Origin: an uncultured Prevotella sp.
GTDB lineage: Bacteria; Bacteroidota; Bacteroidia; Bacteroidales; Bacteroidaceae
Length of the DNA stretch: 64,000 nt
Reading direction: 5' to 3'
Assembly (NCBI GenBank): GCA_958369755.1
Contig: CATXJC010000003.1
Span: 1 to 64,000, forward strand
In this document: one piece after another, positions 51,544-62,600 of the stretch
Layout: every line of letters begins with the position of its first letter
Position numbering within the stretch: position 1 is the stretch's first letter
Notes under the pieces: generated by a model
Told to the model about the DNA's origin: nothing
What the model saw: the letters and a program-made list of their open reading frames with translations, nothing else
The model's database searches: none
Program-made: the position numbers and the translations under genes

Positions 51544-52584
51544 ATGAAAGTATATAGTTTTTTTGAAAAATATGTATTAGTCCTTTTGGGCATCCTTGTT
51601 TTCGCCTCTTGCTCTGACGATGATAATGCTGGCGTGATGAGCAGCAAGGTGATGCTGAACCAAGAGTTGGTTGCTTCCAATTATAGTTTTATTTGGAATG
51701 GTGTTACCTCTCCTCGCAAGGATGACGTCAAGGCTAAGTTTGAGGCGGTAGAAGGAGATTCTACCAAGATGAAGATGACCATCTCTGGTATCGTTCCTTC
51801 ATCTGATGATGACATTCAGTTGGTTGTGGATGTTCTTCCACAGGCTGATGAAATCCAGTATCAGGGAAAGGTCGAGAATTCCGATTACGACATGACCGTG
51901 AGTGGTGTCTATTTCCCATCGAGATCTAGTGTAGGTCATTACTTCAAACTGAAGGTGGTATATAATGTTGTTAAAGAAGCTTTGCTAAAACAACCCTTTA
52001 CTTTTAATTTCAAAAAAGTTTGTACTGCTGTAAAGAGTGGCGATGCAAGATTTATGACAATTGACGGCGTGGAATATGCTTATTCACAACTTGCAGAAAG
52101 TACATTGTCTGGTATGTCAAATCTTTATGCAAAGACAGATTCTGTAGCAAAGTTGACTTTCTCTAATGATGGCAAGTTGACAATAGATATGTTGAGCAAT
52201 AATAAAGGTGAAACTGTGTCTTCTAATCTAATGACGATAAAGTATTGGCTTACGAATCAAAGTCATGACATGATTCTGGAATTTACGAAAGCGCAGGCAG
52301 AGTCTTTTACTGCTAAGTTCTTGAATGTGGGTACTCCAGATGTTGAAAGGCTGTTCACTAAATATAAATCAGAAGATAAGTATATATTGAGAGCTGCTTA
52401 CGATGTAGATGGTAAGTTGGCTATTATGTTGAATAGTCCATATAATGCAAATGCGATGGATTTGTATGTTCGAGGAAAGTTCGCAGATGTAAAAGATGAA
52501 TTACTTAAAAAACAAACTTTGGCATTCTTGGATATATTGAAAGAATATCCAAATGTTTGGGGATTGTATTTCGTTTCTGAATAA
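51544..52584 (+). CDS. Hypothetical surface lipoprotein, mosaic composition
   Basis: A 346-residue lipoprotein: hydrophobic signal then FASC with SDDDNAG after the Cys, an acidic surface-export signature. Residues 1-140 use the codons typical of the neighbouring susCD genes (C-ending, frequent GAG/AAG). From about base 51961 the codon use shifts abruptly to AT-rich (TTT, AAA, ATA), within one open frame. The N-terminal part looks like a beta-sandwich glycan-binding module (MTISGIVPSSDDDIQLVVDV); the C-terminal part (LTFSNDGKLTIDMLSNNKGE) like an unrelated calycin-type beta domain. No family recognised. Its position right after susD is where SusE/SusF-like surface glycan-binding proteins are usually found. 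Confidence 0.75.
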   Translation: MKVYSFFEKYVLVLLGILVFASCSDDDNAGVMSSKVMLNQELVASNYSFIWNGVTSPRKDDVKAKFEAVEGDSTKMKMTISGIVPSSDDDIQLVVDVLPQADEIQYQGKVENSDYDMTVSGVYFPSRSSVGHYFKLKVVYNVVKEALLKQPFTFNFKKVCTAVKSGDARFMTIDGVEYAYSQLAESTLSGMSNLYAKTDSVAKLTFSNDGKLTIDMLSNNKGETVSSNLMTIKYWLTNQSHDMILEFTKAQAESFTAKFLNVGTPDVERLFTKYKSEDKYILRAAYDVDGKLAIMLNSPYNANAMDLYVRGKFADVKDELLKKQTLAFLDILKEYPNVWGLYFVSE

Positions 52585-52591
52585 ATAACAT

Positions 52592-52621
52592 GGCATGCTT
52601 GTTTTTTGAAACGGGCATGCC
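52592..52621 (+). terminator. Hairpin between the two lipoprotein genes
   Basis: GGCATGC/GCATGCC arms, with inner GTTT/AAAC, only 7 bp after the stop and 18 bp before the next start; no T-run directly after. Confidence 0.5.
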
Positions 52622-52639
52622 CTTTAAAAAAGAGAATAA

Positions 52640-54322
52640 ATGAGAACGTTTAAATATTATCTGTCGTTTTTGATTTTCCTTTCTTCTTGTAGTGTTGACA
52701 ATATTGTTGATCATCAGACTTTGTCATTTGAAAAGTGTGACTCAACAAATGGCAAAGTTGCATATCCCAATAGATGGAATAATTTAACAAGAAGTTCTGT
52801 TGTCACGTCAAGCTGGGAAAAATGAGAAACTGTGCAATTGGCTTCTGGTAGTTATGTTCATACTCCATGGAATAAGAAAATCACTTCTGGTACTATACCT
52901 TATGAAATCCGTACCGATATTCTTCCGAGTGATGGATGGGATTTAATAGCTCATACGGTGAATGGATATGGAGAAAATGGTATGAATTATTTGATTTTTC
53001 ATAATCATTATACAGGAATACTAAAGATATTTTATTATTTAGAGCCAAATAGCTCAAATTTACAAAATACAGCAATATGGAAGCTTCATTTTGAAAATCC
53101 ACAATCTTTTTTGGCGTTTACGAGTGAGTATGCTCGCCTTTCTTCAGATAAGTCAGTAAGAGACATTTATTTGAGCAATATTACAAAGGATGATTCTAAA
53201 GGATATACTGTTGGGTGGAATTGTTTTCAAGTAGAATTAGCTTATGATCCCGATTTCTCAGAAGGAAGTTTGCAGATTATTCCAATGTCAATGACAACTT
53301 CTTCTATTAAATTCACAGGAAATTTTGACTCCAAAACAGATGGTACAATAATTTCAACCACAACTTCAAATCCATTGAATGGAGTCGTAAAAGGTGTAGC
53401 AAGCTTAGTGGGAGCCAAAGCTGAAGATTGGGTTTCTGATCAAGTAAAGAAAGCTAAGTTTGGAAATAAAATAATAAAGGTTTTGAGTAGTGGTGCTAAT
53501 TCTTTGGTTACATCTGGTGTAGGAGCAGCTTTAGGCTCTTTCATAGGCGTATTTTCTAAGACTACTCAAACTACTCAAACGGTTCAACTAAATACTGTTG
53601 GTTCTGTGGAATTAGATGGCGAGTTGAAAACTTTGCAAACAGGATTGATTGTGCCTTTATCTATGTCTATATCTGTGAAAAATGTTGGGCGATTAGGAGT
53701 TTGGTGCCTTACAAAGAAGCCTGCTGTTCTTGTAAATCCTTATGTGGTTTTAGAAAAGCAAAATATTGAGACTCCATTTTGGTTCGATTATAGGATGTAT
53801 GCTAGTACTGATTGGGACAATAGAGAGTATGTTGTCTTTAATCCTGATTTGGTTTCTAGGTTAGGTGGTTCTAATCCTGCTCAGGTTTGGATGGATACTC
53901 AAATAGGAGGTCCAAGGCAGTATTATGCTTTTGGTATAAAATATACAGATCATCAATTGGTTAGTTTTGTAACATTAGGAGATCGACTCTATGGTTCAAC
54001 GTATGAAATGGGGGCATCTTATTACAGGGTAACTTTGCCATTTTGGGATGAAGAAGGCAATGTTATAGAGGATATGGATATTTCACAAGCTCCAATTGAA
54101 ACTTATATACCAACTACGCCTGATGGTCTTCCTGGAGCTCGTTCAGAGTTTGATACATTTTCAGATTTCATTTATCTGTTTAACATAAAGATAAATACAA
54201 AAGAAGGTAACATGGTTTCTTTATATCACAAGTTTGTTCCTTATTTAAAATGGGATTATTCTCGTTTTGATGACCACCTGTATTTAGAAGAATATCCTAA
54301 TGTTCCTATCGTAAAAAAATAA
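52640..54322 (+). pseudogene. Large lipoprotein gene interrupted by a single in-frame TGA
   Basis: The ATG at 52640 opens a lipoprotein signal peptide (YYLSFLIFLSSCSVDNIVD) and the frame stops at TGA 52823-52825, but the same frame then stays open to 54322. Reading through the stop gives a continuous 560-codon gene (..SSWEK-stop-ETVQLASGSYVHTPW..). One base change would restore it. The downstream part could otherwise start only at a GTG (52832) without a signal peptide. Notable segments are two Gly/Ala-rich hydrophobic stretches (GVVKGVASLVGA; SGVGAALGSFIGVFS, about residues 250-310) that could enter a membrane. Very AT-rich. No family recognised. A sequencing error cannot be excluded. Confidence 0.65.
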
Positions 54323-54433
54323 TGTTTTTTGAAAAGGTGTTCGGTGATTATTATAAAATATTAACTCGTTGGTAAGTGTTTGCGAGTTTGTATGTTGAAA
54401 GCTAAATATACTACAGTCTATAAATTGCGTCAC

Positions 54434-55019
54434 TGTGATTCTCGCTTCGAGCTGACCATCGCCAAGAATGGTGATCTGTGGCACTCCTACGGGTTACTAT
54501 CTGAAGAAGTTGCTGCATGGTGATATCGACCTTACTTCAAAGACCAAGAAGCAGGGCGACTATCATACCTGGGTTACCTATCGTCTGGGTGAGTTCTATC
54601 TCAACTATGCTGAGGCTGCATTCAAGTATCTGGGCAGTGCCACTGCTACGAGTGCCGATCTCCCTATGTCGGCAGACGAGGCTGTGGACAAGATTCGCCA
54701 GCGTGCCGGAATGCCTGATTTCCCTACTTCGTTGAGCAATGAGGAGTGGTGGAGCAAGTATCAGAACGAGCGCATGGTAGAGTTGGCTTTCGAGGGTCAT
54801 CGCTTCTGGGATGTACGCCGCTGGAAGGAGGCTGACAAGTTCTTCAAGAATATTCAGGAGATGAAGATTACCAAGAACGATGATGGTTCCTTCACCTGTA
54901 CCCGTGAAACCGTACAGCGCCAGTGGGATGACAAGATGTATCTCTTCCCAATCCCTAACGACGTGATGCTGAAGCACGAAAAATATGGTGCCAAGTGGGA
55001 GCAGAATCCAGGCTGGTAA
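54434..55019 (+). pseudogene. Truncated second copy of the susD (pair 2) 3' end
   Basis: Matches 50815-51473, starting at CTCGCTTCGAGCTGACCAT. Compared with the intact gene it lacks about 75 bp after AAGAATGGTGAT, which shifts the frame, and it lacks the first two thirds of the gene including the signal peptide. The remaining open frame from 54468 encodes only the C-terminal SusD region (GTPTGYYLKKLLHGDIDLTS.. to ..KWEQNPGW), so it cannot be exported or functional as a SusD. It is directly followed by the terminator that probably originally ended the susCD operon. Confidence 0.9.
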
Positions 55020-55038
55020 TTTATGATTATAAGAATAA

Positions 55039-55075
55039 AAAACTCGTTGGTAAAGAAGCCAACGAGTTTTTTTTG
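55039..55075. terminator. Terminator between the susD remnant and the regulator gene
   Basis: AACTCGTTGG/CCAACGAGTT perfect 10-bp stem, then TTTTTTTTG on the plus strand; A-rich on the left for the minus-strand gene. A related AACTCGTTGGTAA..CGAGTT sequence at 54363-54388 looks like a decayed second copy. Confidence 0.88.
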
Positions 55076-55097
55076 TAATCTATTTGGCAGGCAATCT

Positions 55098-58000
55098 TTA
55101 CTTGCCATACTTGCTAGGCGCTATTCCATACTTGTTCTTGAAGCACTTATAGAAATAGGTGGAATCGGAGAAACCAACCTTTTCGCTAATCTCGCTTACG
55201 GTGTATTCGCCTTCCAGCAGGAGCTTGGCGGCAATGCGCAGACGCTCGTTCTGGATATAGATGTTTGGCGAAACACCCATGATGCTCTTCGTGCGGTTAT
55301 ATACCGTGGTACGGCCCAGGCAGAGCAGCTCGGCAAGGCGGTCTACATTGAAGTTGTTGTCGCTGATATGCTGTGCCACGATTGCCTCCAGCTTGTCCTT
55401 GAACTTCTTGTCGAGGGTTGACATCAGGAGGGTTGGCTCATTCTTCTTGAGCTCCTTTACAGGCTTGATCAGGATGGCTTTTCCGCCTGGCGTCTGCTCT
55501 GGGTTCTCTTGCGGAGCATTCTCCTGGAGGGCCTTTTCCTGGAGCTTCGCCTTCTCCTCAGCCTGCTGCTTCGCCTTCAGGTCCATAGCCACAAACTGCA
55601 GGGCTCGGGCGATGAGGAGCTTGAAGTTGCAAGGCTTCACCATATAGTCATCTACGAAGTTCTTGTATGCCTTCAGTATATGGCTGGTATCATCGAAGGC
55701 AGTCAGCATGATGACTGGGATGTTCTGCGTCTCCGGATCAGCCTTTATATTGCTTACAATCTCGTAGCCGCTCATCTCCGGCAACTGGATGTCGCTGATG
55801 AGCAGGGCTGGCTTGATTTTCCGGATGTTCTCGTACCCCGTCTTTCCGTTCATGAATGTTTCTACATGGAAATAGACAGACAACTCCGATTTGATCTGTT
55901 CCAGCATGTCCGGATCATCTTCTATCACCATCACGGTAACGTTGTTGATGGCTTTTGGAGTCATCTCCTTCACAATCATCTCTATTTCGTCCTTGTCGAT
56001 GCTGTGGTCATCCAGCGCCTTCTTCTCGATGATATCCTCCGGCTGATACCCTCCGGCATCATTTGGCAGGGCAAGGCAGAAGTGGCTGCCTCCTAGATTC
56101 AGGGAACGCTCATAGGTGAGCGAACCCTTGTGGATTTCTGCCATCTGATGCGCCGTATAGAGACCGATGCCCATACCGCCCTTGGAAGCATAGCCGTGCA
56201 TGAATGGCTTGAAGAGATCAGCCTCTCTTTCCGGCTTGATACCCGGACCGTTGTCTTCTACCGAGAAGAATACGATGTTGTTCTCCAGATAGAGTTTCAC
56301 GCTGATAATACCCTTGTCTGGGGTATATTTCACGGCATTGCTCAGCAGGTTATAGACGATGGTTCCCACCTTTTCCTGGTCGAAGAGCATCTCGTGGTTG
56401 CTGGTCCACGGAGTGAAGCTCATGCTGATGTCCTTCTGCTTGGCTACAGTATAGAAATCATTGTAGATGCTTCGCACGAAACCGATGATTTCGCCCTTTT
56501 CTACATTCAGCTTCATATTGCTCGTATTGATCTTGCGGAACTCCATCAGCTGGTTGATGAGTCGCTGCAGTCGCTTGGTTCCTCTGGAGAGAGTATAGAT
56601 GGTGTTCTTGGAAGCATAGCCTTCTCCCTTGGTCATCATCTTTTCCACGGCACTCTGGATGATGGCGAGCGGGGTGCGGAACTCATGAGAGATATGGGTG
56701 AAGAAGTTGATTCGGAAATCAGACATCTGTTTCTCCAAAGCAATCTGCTGGTTCAGCTCGAAGTTTCTCAGCCATGAACGGTAATAGAGCACTCCGGCTC
56801 CGCTGATGATGAGCAGATAGATGCACCACGCCCATACCGTATTGTACCAAGGCTGGCAGATGGTGATGTGCAGCAGGGTTTCCTCGCTCCACTGGTTGCT
56901 GCCTATACGGGTACGGATATGTAGGGTGTAGCTGCCAGGGTTCAGGTCGCTGAACTCGGCATGGTTGATGCTGGTCATCGGGCGCCAAGTATTGTCTATT
57001 CCTTCCATATAGTACTGGTATATCGCATCCTGGATGTGCGGATAATCGAAGTTGGAAAAGTGGATGTTGAACGAATTCTTGTCGTGTGGCAGGCTGATTT
57101 CCCGTGTATAGTTCAGCGCCTTGGTTAGGAATTGTTCGTTTTCTGCTTCGTATATCGAGATACCGTTGATGGAGAGGTCGGTGATGACTGCCTTCATGTG
57201 GGCTGGCGGCATACTGATGGTGCGGGATGGCTGGATGAAGATCATACCGTCGGATACACCGAATACCAGTCTGCCATCATTCAGCTTGGTGGCGCAGTTC
57301 TCCGTAAAGTTGTTGCTGAAGATGGTGCGTCCTATTTGGAACGAACGGATATCATTAGTCTTGGCGTTGAGACGGGAGATTCCTTCCTCTGTACCAATCC
57401 AGATATTGCCGTAGTTGTCTTCCTCCAGCGAGCGGGTATTGTTGTCGGTGAGTCCTTTGCTGGTATCAAACAGCTCGTATTTCAGTTCCCCGGTCTTCTC
57501 GTTGTAGCTGCATTTCAGTATACCTCCTGTTGCTGCAAACCATAGTTTTCCGTCATGTGCCTCGATGCCGCAATTGATTTCGCTTACCGGCAGCTTTCCG
57601 TTTTCATCGCTGAAGCGGAGGAACTTCTGGGCTGTAATCTTCTTTTCTACAGTATTCACCATCAGGATGCCATTGTTGCTGCATATCCAGAGTCTGCCTT
57701 TGTGGTCCAGAAGCAGATCATGGATTTGGGCTTCCTTGCCGTCAGCATTCAGAAACTGCTCGAATTTCCGTGGCTGCTGCCCCGTAGTCTGTGGGGTGAT
57801 GAGCAGACCTTCTCCCCAGGTGGCAATCCAGGCTCTTCCCTGCTTGTCGAAGATGGTCTTGTAGAAGGATGCGCTTGGCGCATAGTGGTTCTTCTCATAT
57901 TTCCAATATCTCACATTGTCAATGTAGATGCCGTCGCCCTTGGTGGCTATCCATTTCCTGCCCTTCGGGTCGATGGCAAAATCGTAGACGCAGGCATCGG

Positions 58001-59435
58001 TCTGCCTTTCCAATGTTCGCTGTTGGGTCCTGGTATCATAGATATAAGTCCTGTTGGCACGGGTGCTGACGGCGAGTTTGTCATTGCCTATGTTGCTGAT
58101 ATGTCGCACGTAGTTGCTCCATTCCCGGTTGGTATTTGGTTCTATCTTGACATGCTCTGTGTTGAGATCCTTTAGTTCACGGCAGCAATATACGCCATCT
58201 CCGGTACAGATCCAGATGCATCCGCTGCGGTCGATGAATATGTTCAGCAGGAAGTCGGAATGGAAGAGCGGGTCCTTGTCTGCTGCAGAGAAGTGCTGGA
58301 GTTCATCTTCCTTCGGGTTGTAGATGAAGAGTCCGTTGCCATAAGATACGATGTATACATTTCCGTGGGCATCTTCGGCAGCCACGAAGTTCTTGTCTCT
58401 ACTGTTGATGTAAGCCTTGTCGTCCAGCAGATGGAATTTCTTATAGAGTTTTCCATTCTTGCTGAACAGGTAGGCGTTTCCCTTCTTGTCGTAAAGAAAC
58501 TCATAGGATTTGAGAAAGGTTTTCGACATGGCATTCGGTATCTGGATGGCTGGCTTGTGGAAGATGCCGGTCTTCAGGTTCATGGCGAAAGTTTCTTCCT
58601 GGGTAAAGATATACCATTCTCCCTGACAGAAGAAGGAGGCGCGCGATTTCCCCACATATCCCACCATGGATGGAAGATGGGATTTCCTGACGGGCTTGCC
58701 CGAGTTGTCATAAAGGAAGGCATCGCCCTTGTCGGTCAGCACGGCGATATGATTGCCGTCTGTGGTCAGGGTGATGATGTGCTGGTTCTTGAGCATCAGA
58801 TGGCTCTTGCCGTCAGGGGTGATGCGGTTGAGTCCTTTATCGGATGCTATCCAGATATTGTGTTTGAAATCTTCCTGTATCTGTAGCTGACGGTCGCCTA
58901 TCAGCTTGCCGTTCTTTGTAGTATAGTCTGTGGCGTGAAACTTCCCGTTGCTATAGGTCAGGTATCTGGCTCCGAAATCCCCGGAAAAGAGCCACATGCC
59001 ATTCTGGCTCTTGAATCGGTTTTTCAAGAGCGTAGCATTCTCCTTATCGAAATAATTGGAGAAATGAGCTGTTTCCAGGTCGAAGCAGCAGAGGATGTTG
59101 GATGGATTGTAGCCCCAGATGAGTCCGTGTTTCTCGTCGTTGATGAGCTGGGAGATGGAGTGGTGACTCTTTTGCCCGGAGTTCTTGCTGAGATAGGTGA
59201 AGTTGATAAACTGATAGCCATCATATCGGCTCATACCGTTCGGGGTACCGAGCCAGATAAATCCATCTCTATCCTGGATGATATCGTTCACCGTATTGCA
59301 CGACAAGCCATCCTTAGCCGAGAGTCGCTTCCCGTCTAATTTGATGCTGCCGAATGCCTGCAGAGGCAGCAGCCAAATACTGATGATTCCTGATATATAT
59401 AATAAGGTGTAGAATGTCTTTTTGTTTCTTTTCAT
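55098..59435 (-). CDS. Hybrid two-component system regulator (one-protein sensor kinase and transcription factor)
   Basis: A 1445-residue inner-membrane regulator. Order: signal peptide; periplasmic two-component propeller repeats (KDGLSCNTVNDIIQDRDGFI, WLGTPNGMSRYDG..) and Y_Y_Y domain (HIRTRIGSNQW); one membrane segment near residues 860-885 (WCIYLLIISGAGVLYY); histidine kinase with HISHEFRTPLAI (phospho-His about 917) and an ATPase domain (NLLSNAVKYTPDKG, VEDNGPGIK); receiver with phospho-Asp about 1215 (LLISDIQLPEMSG); AraC-type HTH at the end (VSEISEKVGFSDSTYFYKCF). Such proteins bind a specific oligosaccharide in the periplasm and switch on the adjacent PUL. I use the Met at 59435 since the longer frame overlaps the promoter. 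It faces away from susC pair 3, its likely target. Confidence 0.95.
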   Translation of the reverse strand: MKRNKKTFYTLLYISGIISIWLLPLQAFGSIKLDGKRLSAKDGLSCNTVNDIIQDRDGFIWLGTPNGMSRYDGYQFINFTYLSKNSGQKSHHSISQLINDEKHGLIWGYNPSNILCCFDLETAHFSNYFDKENATLLKNRFKSQNGMWLFSGDFGARYLTYSNGKFHATDYTTKNGKLIGDRQLQIQEDFKHNIWIASDKGLNRITPDGKSHLMLKNQHIITLTTDGNHIAVLTDKGDAFLYDNSGKPVRKSHLPSMVGYVGKSRASFFCQGEWYIFTQEETFAMNLKTGIFHKPAIQIPNAMSKTFLKSYEFLYDKKGNAYLFSKNGKLYKKFHLLDDKAYINSRDKNFVAAEDAHGNVYIVSYGNGLFIYNPKEDELQHFSAADKDPLFHSDFLLNIFIDRSGCIWICTGDGVYCCRELKDLNTEHVKIEPNTNREWSNYVRHISNIGNDKLAVSTRANRTYIYDTRTQQRTLERQTDACVYDFAIDPKGRKWIATKGDGIYIDNVRYWKYEKNHYAPSASFYKTIFDKQGRAWIATWGEGLLITPQTTGQQPRKFEQFLNADGKEAQIHDLLLDHKGRLWICSNNGILMVNTVEKKITAQKFLRFSDENGKLPVSEINCGIEAHDGKLWFAATGGILKCSYNEKTGELKYELFDTSKGLTDNNTRSLEEDNYGNIWIGTEEGISRLNAKTNDIRSFQIGRTIFSNNFTENCATKLNDGRLVFGVSDGMIFIQPSRTISMPPAHMKAVITDLSINGISIYEAENEQFLTKALNYTREISLPHDKNSFNIHFSNFDYPHIQDAIYQYYMEGIDNTWRPMTSINHAEFSDLNPGSYTLHIRTRIGSNQWSEETLLHITICQPWYNTVWAWCIYLLIISGAGVLYYRSWLRNFELNQQIALEKQMSDFRINFFTHISHEFRTPLAIIQSAVEKMMTKGEGYASKNTIYTLSRGTKRLQRLINQLMEFRKINTSNMKLNVEKGEIIGFVRSIYNDFYTVAKQKDISMSFTPWTSNHEMLFDQEKVGTIVYNLLSNAVKYTPDKGIISVKLYLENNIVFFSVEDNGPGIKPEREADLFKPFMHGYASKGGMGIGLYTAHQMAEIHKGSLTYERSLNLGGSHFCLALPNDAGGYQPEDIIEKKALDDHSIDKDEIEMIVKEMTPKAINNVTVMVIEDDPDMLEQIKSELSVYFHVETFMNGKTGYENIRKIKPALLISDIQLPEMSGYEIVSNIKADPETQNIPVIMLTAFDDTSHILKAYKNFVDDYMVKPCNFKLLIARALQFVAMDLKAKQQAEEKAKLQEKALQENAPQENPEQTPGGKAILIKPVKELKKNEPTLLMSTLDKKFKDKLEAIVAQHISDNNFNVDRLAELLCLGRTTVYNRTKSIMGVSPNIYIQNERLRIAAKLLLEGEYTVSEISEKVGFSDSTYFYKCFKNKYGIAPSKYGK

Positions 59436-59459
59436 TTGATAGGTCGTTTGATTTTTCTG

Positions 59460-59467
59460 CAAAAATA
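59460..59467 (-). promoter_or_regulatory. -7 box of the hybrid regulator gene
   Basis: Minus-strand TATTTTTG, 24 bp before the start at 59435. This placement rules out the in-frame ATG at 59462 as a start. Confidence 0.6.
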
Positions 59468-59594
59468 CGATAAAATCCTTAGACTACAAAACAAAAAGAA
59501 AGAGAAAATGTAATGTGAAAAGCAAAAAATGGGCAAAAGGCAAAAAATAAAGGTGAATGGTCAAAATATAAAGTATAGTCGGCAAGAATAAGTG

Positions 59595-59602
59595 TATTTT
59601 TG
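59595..59602 (+). promoter_or_regulatory. -7 box of the third susC-susD operon
   Basis: TATTTTTG, 41 bp before the start codon, without a -33 TTG, as expected for a promoter driven by the divergent hybrid regulator. Confidence 0.6.
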
Positions 59603-59643
59603 CGACCGAAACAACAAACATATAAACCAAAACGTAATAAGAC

Positions 59644-62600
59644 ATGGACAACAAACTATTTTTTAAGGAGTCTGTTTTGCCTGTTACTCTTTTTTGTTCA
59701 GCATTGATGTTTTCTCCTGTCGGAATAGCTCAGGTGAATGCAGCAACGAATGTAGTACAGCAAGCTAAAACAGTAAAAGGTACAGTTGTAGATAACATGG
59801 GCGAGCCAGTTATTGGCGCCAGTGTTAAAGTAGTAGGCACAACCAATGGTGCCGTAACTGATCTTGACGGAAACTTTGCTTTGACCAACGTGCCAAAGAA
59901 TGCTACCGTGGAAATCTCATATATCGGTTATACAACCCAGAAAGTGAGTGTAGCCGGAAAGAGCGATCTGAAGGTAACAATGCAGGAAGATAACAAGGCT
60001 TTGGATGAAGTCGTGGTAGTAGGTTATGGTGTACAGCGCAAGAGCGATGTGACCGGCGCCTTGGCTCACCTGGATTCAAAGGACCTGACAGCGATGCCTG
60101 TAAAGGATGCCCTGGAGGGTATGCAGGGTAAGACTGCCGGCGTGGATATCACCAACTCACAGCGTCCTGGTACTGTAGGTAGCATCACCATCCGTGGTCA
60201 GCGTTCCATCGGTGCCAGCAGTTCACCTCTTTATGTAGTGGATGGTATGATCATCCAGAATGGTGGTATCGAGAATATCAACCCTCAGGATATCGAGAGC
60301 ATCGAGGTGTTGAAGGATGCTTCTGCTACCGCGATCTATGGTGCTCGTGGTGCCAATGGTGTAGTACTCGTAACAACCAAGAAGGGTAAGGAAGGAAAGG
60401 TTACCTTGAATTATGCAGGTACCGTTACCTTCTCTACACTCCACGACGTAACCAAGATGATGAACGCTACACAGTGGATAGACTATGCCCGACTGGCTGC
60501 ATATAATCAGGGACTCTATGGTGATAAAAACCAAGACTTTGCTCCTAATTACGAGGGTGATGTGAAGCTTTTCGGCGGTCAGGCAGACAGCTGGGCAAAT
60601 ATCAACCAGGCTTGGGTAGATGGTACTTATCATCCGGAATTGGTAGGTTCTTACGACTGGGCTTCTCATGGTAAGCAGACCGGTATCACCCATGAGCATA
60701 CACTTAGTGCTTCTGGTGGTACAGATAAGTTCAAAGGTTATGGCTCATTTGGCTATTTGGACCAGAAGGGCGTACAGCCAGGCCAGAGCTATCAGCGCTT
60801 TACCCTGAATACATCTTTCGAGGCAAGACCTGTTGCTCCATTGACATTGGGCTTCACCATGAATGCTTCATACGGTACCCAGAACTATGGTTATAACTTC
60901 TCTAAGTCTGTAACGGGACCTGGTGATTATTATAATGCATTGAACTCCATGATTCCATGGACAGTGCCTTACGATTCTGACGGTAACTATATCCGAAACC
61001 CTTGGGCTTACAACGTGAACGTTATCAACCCTATTGATGAGCTGAAATATAATACCAACAAGCGTACCAATTTCCGTATCAACGGAAGTGCCTACGCTCA
61101 GTTTGATTTCGGTAAGGTGTGGAAGCCATTGGAGGGCTTGCAGTATCGTATCCAGTTTGGTCCTGAACTCCAGTACTATCGCCTGGGCATCGCCAATGCG
61201 GCTGATGGTATCAATGGCGACGGCAACAACGTGGCTCAGTACAACCCATCCAACAAGGTGTCATGGACACTCGATAACCTGGTTTACTACAATAAGACTA
61301 TTGCAAAGAACCATCGTATCGGCGTGACCCTTTTGCAGAGTGCATCCAAATATCATTCAGAGAATGGTAATATCAAGGCTTATGTAGCAAGTGCAGAGGA
61401 ACTCTGGTGGAACACAAGTTCATTGGGTAATCCGCAGGCTTATTCTACGGGGCTGACTGAAACTTCGCTTGCTTCCTACATGGCTCGTGTGAACTATACT
61501 TATGCAGACAAGTATATGTTGACAGCCAGTGTTCGTTCCGATGGTGCTTCTCAGTTGTCTGATGGTCATAAGTGGGCATCATTCCCATCTGTAGCTCTTG
61601 GTTGGCGTATTGATCAGGAGAAGTTCATGCAGAAGGCTGATTTTATCAGTAACCTGAAGCTTCGTCTGGGTTATGGTATTTCCGGTAACTATGCTGTATC
61701 TGCATACGCTACTCAGGGTGCTGTTCAGAGCAACTACTATGCATGGGGCAGTATGGATCCTACAGTGGGTTACTTGCCGTCGGATGCTTCTGCCAAGAAT
61801 CCAAACAAGATGGCAAACCGTGATCTTGGATGGGAGAAGACCAAACAGTGGAATATAGGTTTGGACTTTGGATTCATCAACAACCGTATCAGCGGTAGCA
61901 TTGACTATTATCACAATAAGACTACTGATCTGATTCTGGCTACTACCATACCTTCACTTACAGGTTATACCAGCACATTTGCCAATGTAGGTGAGACTTC
62001 CGGTTGGGGTGTTGATTTGCAGTTGAATGCCATTCCTGTGAAGACTAAGGATTTCGAATGGAACACCAGTTTGACCTGGACCATCGACCGCAACCGCGTG
62101 GATAAGTTGAATAATGGTGTAGAAAAGAATGTAAACGACCGTCTCTTCGTAGGTGAGGAAATCGGTGTTTACTACGACTATGTATATGATGGAATCTGGA
62201 AAACCTCAGAGGCAGAAGAAGCTGCCAAGTTTGGTCGCAAGCCAGGTCAGATCAAGGTGAAGGATGTAAATCCTGACGGCAAGATTGATGCCAACGACCG
62301 TCAGATTGTAGGTAAGGTTCGTCCACGCTGGTCAGGCGGTTGGCACAATACCTTCAGCTACAAGAACTTCGAGTTGTCTTGCTTCATCTATGCCCGCTGG
62401 AAGTTTACTGTAGCCAAGGGTGCAGAAACCCTCGGTGGTATGTATGCTATGCGTGATGTGGATTATTGGATTAAGGATATCAATGAGGATGCCGAGTATT
62501 ACTCTCCAGGTTCTCAGGGACAGAATGCCGATACTTATTCTAGCTCAATGGGCTATCAGGACGGTTCATACATCAAGATGCGTAACATCTCTCTGGGTTA

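Noticed and set aside
52823..52825. TGA read as selenocysteine
   Set aside because: No conserved Cys-type active site around it, no visible SECIS-like element directly downstream, and no selenium genes in the window; a nonsense mutation is simpler.
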